The notes under the pieces were generated by a model that worked only from the letters and a program-made list of their open reading frames with translations, was not told the origin of the DNA and searched no databases. A stretch of 8,296 bases of DNA, from contig JAUVFC010000068.1 in assembly GCA_030594505.1 (NCBI GenBank), positions 1-8,296 of the forward strand. Reading direction: 5' to 3'. Below, one piece after another: positions 5,244 to 8,296 of the stretch. This stretch comes from Desulfobacterales bacterium. GTDB taxonomy: Bacteria; Desulfobacterota; Desulfobacteria; Desulfobacterales; C00003106. Made by a program: the position numbers and the translations under genes. Within the stretch, counting starts at the first letter, position 1. Each line of letters begins with the position of its first letter.

Positions 5244-6575
5244 TTATTGGGCCTGTTCCTGTTCCATTTCATGGTCAGGTATTTTTTGGAATATAACCGA
5301 AGTGATTCGGTTCCCGGTCATCTCTTTCACCTCAAAATAGCCGTCATCAAAGACCACGTGGTCGCCGTTTTCCGGTCTGCGTCCTAATTGTGTAAGGACA
5401 AATCCCCCCACAGTCACATATTGAGGAGAAACAACAATGTGTGCATTCATCAGATCATTAAAGTCTTCGATAGCAATACCCGGGTCCACAACATATGTGT
5501 GTTCCGATATTTCGCTGATATGAGGTCTGGGGATATCATATTCGTCTTCGATTTCTCCTACAATACTTTCCAGGAGGTCCTCCATAGTAATCAAGCCGGC
5601 TGTTCCACCAAATTCATCCAGCACAACGGCCATTTGAATCCGCTTCATCATAAACTCTCGTAAAAGTTTTCCCTGCAGCTTGGTATCCGGAACAGCATAT
5701 GTTTCTCGTATCAACCACCCGGTCTCATGTAAGGTTTTTGGTTGGGAATTGTTCAGATCAAATAGATCTTTGACAAAAACAACCCCTATAATGTTGTCAA
5801 TGGTTTCATCATATACCGGAATGCGAGAGTGCTTTGAGGATCTAAAAATCTTAAGGAGTTCATCGTGCGTAATGTCTCTCGGCACTGCAACAATATCAGG
5901 GCGGGGGGTCATATCTGCCGCAACGGTCTTGTCGGTAAATTCGAAGATCTTGTGAATCATCCGGGTTTCATCTTTCCCCAGGATCCCTTCTTGATATCCT
6001 TCCTCAATAATTCCACGAATTTGATCCTCTGTCCGTGCAAAACGGCTTGTGAATTTCGTGTCTTTGACCCCAAATAGTTGCAAAAGAATCTCCGAGGAAC
6101 GATTGAGGATGGTAATACAAACTGATATTGACCGATAGAGACATTCGATCGGCCGTGCGACAAAAAGGGCTATCTTCTCTGAATTTTTGAATGCGTATGC
6201 CTTGGGCGCCAACTCTCCAATGACGATACTCAGGTAAGATATCATGATAAAAGAGATCGTAACGGAAGCAGGATAAGCAAACGGTTTCAACCACGAAACC
6301 GGCAAGGTTTCAATTATAGGGAAAAGAAACCTGGAGACCGTGATGGTGCCGACTGCGCCAAGACCAAGAGAGGCCATTGTAATTCCAACCTGAATTACTG
6401 AATAGAATTTCTCGGGATCTTCGAGGAGTCGCTTGACCGAACGGGCACGTTTATCGCCCTTGCTGGCCAGAAGCAAGACTTGTGGCTTGCTTATCGATGT
6501 GAGGGCAATTTCACCGGCTACAAAAAAGGCATGGGATAGAATTAAAAAAACTATGGAAATAATATTTTTCAGCAT
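5244..6575 (-). CDS. CNNM/CBS/CorC-domain membrane protein (hemolysin C family)
   Basis: A 443-residue inner-membrane protein with the three-part layout of the CorB/CorC/HlyC family. The N-terminal DUF21/CNNM transmembrane domain (about 1-165) has the FFVAGEIAL motif in its first helix and GELAPKAYA at 120-128. A pair of CBS domains follows (about 222-272 and 293-345), the second ending in DEFGGTAGLITMEDLLE. The C-terminal CorC/HlyC transporter-associated domain spans about 353-432. Relatives take part in magnesium or cobalt handling, and the name hemolysin is historical; which ion this one serves is not visible. The ATG at 6575 precedes a normal first helix but lacks a clear Shine-Dalgarno site. 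It is the first gene of the minus-strand cluster, 67 bp before rsmD. Confidence 0.92.
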   Translation of the reverse strand: MLKNIISIVFLILSHAFFVAGEIALTSISKPQVLLLASKGDKRARSVKRLLEDPEKFYSVIQVGITMASLGLGAVGTITVSRFLFPIIETLPVSWLKPFAYPASVTISFIMISYLSIVIGELAPKAYAFKNSEKIALFVARPIECLYRSISVCITILNRSSEILLQLFGVKDTKFTSRFARTEDQIRGIIEEGYQEGILGKDETRMIHKIFEFTDKTVAADMTPRPDIVAVPRDITHDELLKIFRSSKHSRIPVYDETIDNIIGVVFVKDLFDLNNSQPKTLHETGWLIRETYAVPDTKLQGKLLREFMMKRIQMAVVLDEFGGTAGLITMEDLLESIVGEIEDEYDIPRPHISEISEHTYVVDPGIAIEDFNDLMNAHIVVSPQYVTVGGFVLTQLGRRPENGDHVVFDDGYFEVKEMTGNRITSVIFQKIPDHEMEQEQAQ

Positions 6576-6621
6576 TTCAATGGGCGCGGGCCCAAATCAA
6601 ATATTTTTCAGTTCAAAAAAT

Positions 6622-6649
6622 ATGATAACCCACTCTTGTTCAAAATCAA
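6622..6649 (-). promoter_or_regulatory. Probable promoter of the minus-strand cluster
   Basis: On the minus strand TTGATT (6644-6649) is followed after 16 bp by TATCAT (6622-6627), four of six and five of six to the consensus boxes. Transcription would start near 6615, giving a leader of about 40 nt before the first gene. Confidence 0.45.
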
Positions 6650-6714
6650 TGATCGAGGCTGCTTAAGCGGTGAGTAAGTATTGAACAAAACTGTGTTCTT
6701 CCGGCATAGGGGGC

Positions 6715-6767
6715 TTGGAGTAATGGGAAAAAAGAATGTCCAACACTCCAGCACTCCAATACTCCAA
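6715..6767. repeat. Short octamer array with inverted partner
   Basis: Three octamers of the form RYACTCCA fill 6743-6766 (acactcca, gcactcca, atactcca). TTGGAGTAATGG at 6715-6726 is the inverted partner of CCAATACTCCAA (6756-6767), 11 of 12 bases. The arrangement, short tandem units with an inverted arm, parallels the heptamer arrays at 3620-3708 with a different unit. Confidence 0.65.
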
Positions 6768-6894
6768 ATGATAATTATTATATATAAATATCTTTTTGAT
6801 GCTTTTCAAGCTGTTTTTAAAGACAGTTGCACTAAAGATACATATGGTGTATTAAAAATTAATATTCTCGTATATAATATTGATAATTAAAACT

Positions 6895-7036
6895 GATGAT
6901 CTCGCAAAAAGTCCAACTTTCCGTCATTCCCGCGCAGGCGGGAATCCAGAACCATCTGATCCGCCGCGGCGGACTGGATTCCCGCCTGCGCGGGAATGAC
7001 GACAAAGGGTATTTGGCGACTTTTTACGAAACCATC
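6895..7036 (-). mobile_element. MITE-like element, long copy (142 bp)
   Basis: The same element as 412-501, inverted. Its terminal inverted repeats, 6895-6913 and 7018-7036, match at 16 of 19. The immediate flanks are AAAACT (6889-6894) and AAGACT (7037-7042), a 6-bp duplication with one change. Inside is a perfect 28-bp inverted repeat (6922-6949 with 6974-7001) around a 24-nt centre that contains the palindrome TCCGCCGCGGCGGA (6960-6973). The short copy keeps only one half of this core. A 62-codon frame across it is spurious. Confidence 0.75.
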
Positions 7037-7146
7037 AAGACTACGCAAAACGGCTTTATTTTTGCTGAGACAGAACCGATATAATAAGTTGTCGGCAAGA
7101 AAAAATTTTTCGCCAAGGTGGTAGTTTTTTGGTATATATTTTGCTT

Positions 7147-7171
7147 GGACAAATCATTAATCTCTTTGTCC
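7147..7171 (+). promoter_or_regulatory. Inverted repeat upstream of lpxC
   Basis: GGACAAA (7147-7153) and TTTGTCC (7165-7171) are perfect 7-bp arms separated by 11 bp, ending 65 bp before the lpxC start. The size suits a dimeric regulator or a leader hairpin. No convincing -35/-10 pair is visible: TTGTCC at 7166 with GATACA 17 bp later is weak. Confidence 0.35.
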
Positions 7172-7236
7172 GGTGTTTAGTTTTTTACGATACAACATTT
7201 TGCAATGCAAGTACTAAAAAGGATTGAGAATATATT

Positions 7237-8133
7237 ATGCATACAATGCAACATACATTGAAAAATTCAGTTCACTGCAGTGGAATCGGGCTTCATTCAG
7301 GTAAAAAGGTAGGTCTTGCTATTCATCCGGCGCCGATCAACCATGGAATTAGGTTTGTTCGTGTTGATATTCCTCACCGTCCGGTCATAGATGCCCATTT
7401 TCGACAGGTTATCGATACCAGCCTGGCTACCACAATCGGTAGTGAAGGGGTCATTATATCCACAATCGAACATTTGATGGCGGTATTTACAGGTATGGAA
7501 ATTGATAATGCCCTTGTGGAGGTCGACTCGTTTGAAATCCCGATCATGGACGGTAGCGCCGACCCATTCACACGTCTCTTTAAAAGTGTGGGGGTCAGGA
7601 CACAAGAGAGCAAAAGATATTTTTTCGTAATCAAAGAACCTATCGAGATTGCAGAAAACGGTAAATCAGTGGGAATCTTTCCCTCTGATTCCTTCGAGAT
7701 CACTTATACTATAGATTTTCCACATCCGATGTTAAAGGAACAGACACTTACCATATCCGTGGAAAATGAGATGTTTGAAAAAGAAATCAGCCGTGCCAGG
7801 ACCTTCGGATTTTTGCAGGAAGTAGATTACTTGAAAAAAAACGGATTCGCCCTGGGCGGTTCTCTTGATAATGCAATAGTGATCGATCAAAGCAATAATA
7901 TATTAAATAAGGATGGACTTCGCTACAGCGATGAATTCGTGCGTCACAAGATCCTGGATTTTCTTGGGGATCTTTCTCTGCTCGGTATGCCTATTATCGG
8001 CCATGTGATTGCCAACAAATCCGGTCACACACTAAACCATGCGTTGCTGGAAAAAATTATTACACAGACCCAATGCTGGCAGACCAGCACCTGGCCATAT
8101 GAAGAAGACAAAGCCTCTGCCGCAGCCTGCTAA
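7237..8133 (+). CDS. lpxC: UDP-3-O-acyl-N-acetylglucosamine deacetylase
   Basis: LpxC is the cytoplasmic zinc enzyme that removes acetate from UDP-3-O-acyl-GlcNAc, the committed step of lipid A synthesis, so the host makes lipopolysaccharide. The 298-residue length is normal. Visible motifs are TLKNSVHCSGIGLHSG near the start, STIEHLMA with E78 and zinc ligand H79, the SRARTFGF strand near 185-192, VRHKILD with zinc ligands H237 and D241, and the catalytic H264 in KSGHTLNH. A short Ala/Cys tail follows. I start it at ATG 7237; AAAGGA lies 13 nt upstream, rather far, and a second in-frame ATG at 7246 is not better placed. It stands alone: a MITE copy lies upstream and the dispersed repeat 39 bp downstream. 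Confidence 0.97.
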   Translation: MHTMQHTLKNSVHCSGIGLHSGKKVGLAIHPAPINHGIRFVRVDIPHRPVIDAHFRQVIDTSLATTIGSEGVIISTIEHLMAVFTGMEIDNALVEVDSFEIPIMDGSADPFTRLFKSVGVRTQESKRYFFVIKEPIEIAENGKSVGIFPSDSFEITYTIDFPHPMLKEQTLTISVENEMFEKEISRARTFGFLQEVDYLKKNGFALGGSLDNAIVIDQSNNILNKDGLRYSDEFVRHKILDFLGDLSLLGMPIIGHVIANKSGHTLNHALLEKIITQTQCWQTSTWPYEEDKASAAAC

Positions 8134-8171
8134 TGTCCGACGACACAACTGCCCATGGACATACCCAATTC

Positions 8172-8275
8172 GAGACCTTTGCAAAACTGCCATTTTCCCG
8201 TGATGCGGCGTCAGGCTTCAAATTTTAATCCTCAAAATACATAATGTATTCCTCCGGTTAAAATTTTCACCTTCC
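8172..8275 (-). repeat. Dispersed intergenic repeat, right copy
   Basis: Inverted copy of 5-135. The conserved 3' block matches at 52 of 55 bases. The element can fold on itself: AAATTTTAA (8220-8228) pairs with TTAAAATTT (8258-8266), and inside it AATACAT (8236-8242) pairs with ATGTATT (8244-8250) around one base. On the minus strand it contains GGAGG (8251-8255), 8 nt and then a five-codon frame ATG...TAA (8225-8242). No transposase or long ORF is associated. Confidence 0.8.
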
Positions 8276-8296
8276 TTGCCTGACGAAAAAATGTCA

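Larger units (their letters stand above)
6576..6894. other. Gene-free region upstream of the minus-strand cluster
   Basis: No gene is supported here. It contains the probable promoter at 6622-6649, the octamer array near 6715-6767, and a strongly AT-rich stretch (about 6768-6894) with several TATA-like runs in which I see no specific site. Confidence 0.6.

Noticed and set aside
6896..7084. 62-residue ORF containing VIPAQAGIQ
   Set aside because: It is a translation of the palindromic MITE; this peptide pattern is a well-known artefact of such repeats.

Overview
The window looks like a piece of a Gram-negative, probably anaerobic, genome of the Desulfobacterota (Desulfobacterales-like). Three things suggest this. 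It carries an lpxC gene and an exported protein resembling an outer-membrane barrel. It pairs a HesB/IscA-like selenoprotein, with an in-frame UGA, with a LysR regulator of the type I associate with selenium metabolism. Its intergenic DNA is full of short dispersed palindromic elements, including the 'ATTCCCGC...GCGGGAAT' kind, which I remember as common in that phylum. The taxonomic call is inference from memory, not from a search.

Layout, left to right. Positions 5-135 hold a dispersed repeat that recurs inverted at 8172-8275. Positions 136-411 have no credible gene but contain a promoter-like site with a palindrome. Positions 412-501 are a 90-bp MITE-like element with a 6-bp target-site duplication. 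A secreted beta-barrel-like protein (560-1333, +) converges on an RNase Z-like metallo-hydrolase (1345-2115, -). After a dyad-rich intergenic region comes the selenoprotein (2350-2667, +). Its 3' end overlaps by 56 bp, tail to tail, with the LysR gene (2612-3553, -).

The LysR gene is the last of five minus-strand genes: a CNNM/CBS/CorC-type membrane protein (5244-6575), rsmD (4619-5176), coaD (4098-4586), a Nudix hydrolase (3635-4114) and lysR. Close spacing supports an operon through the Nudix gene. A heptamer repeat array lies between Nudix and lysR and supplies the Nudix stop codon. The 661-bp gap at 6576-7236 holds a plausible promoter for this cluster, a small octamer array, an AT-rich stretch and a second, larger copy of the MITE in inverted orientation. 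lpxC (7237-8133, +) follows, and then the inverted copy of the terminal repeat.

Most genes are housekeeping: lipid A synthesis, coenzyme A synthesis, 16S rRNA methylation and an ion-transport-like membrane protein. The unusual part is the selenoprotein/LysR pair, where an A-type Fe-S-carrier-like protein has Sec at the position of the first ligand cysteine and a Cys-rich tail encoded opposite the Cys-rich tail of the regulator. Both ends of the window lie in copies of the same repeat, which may mean this is a whole contig that broke at repeats.
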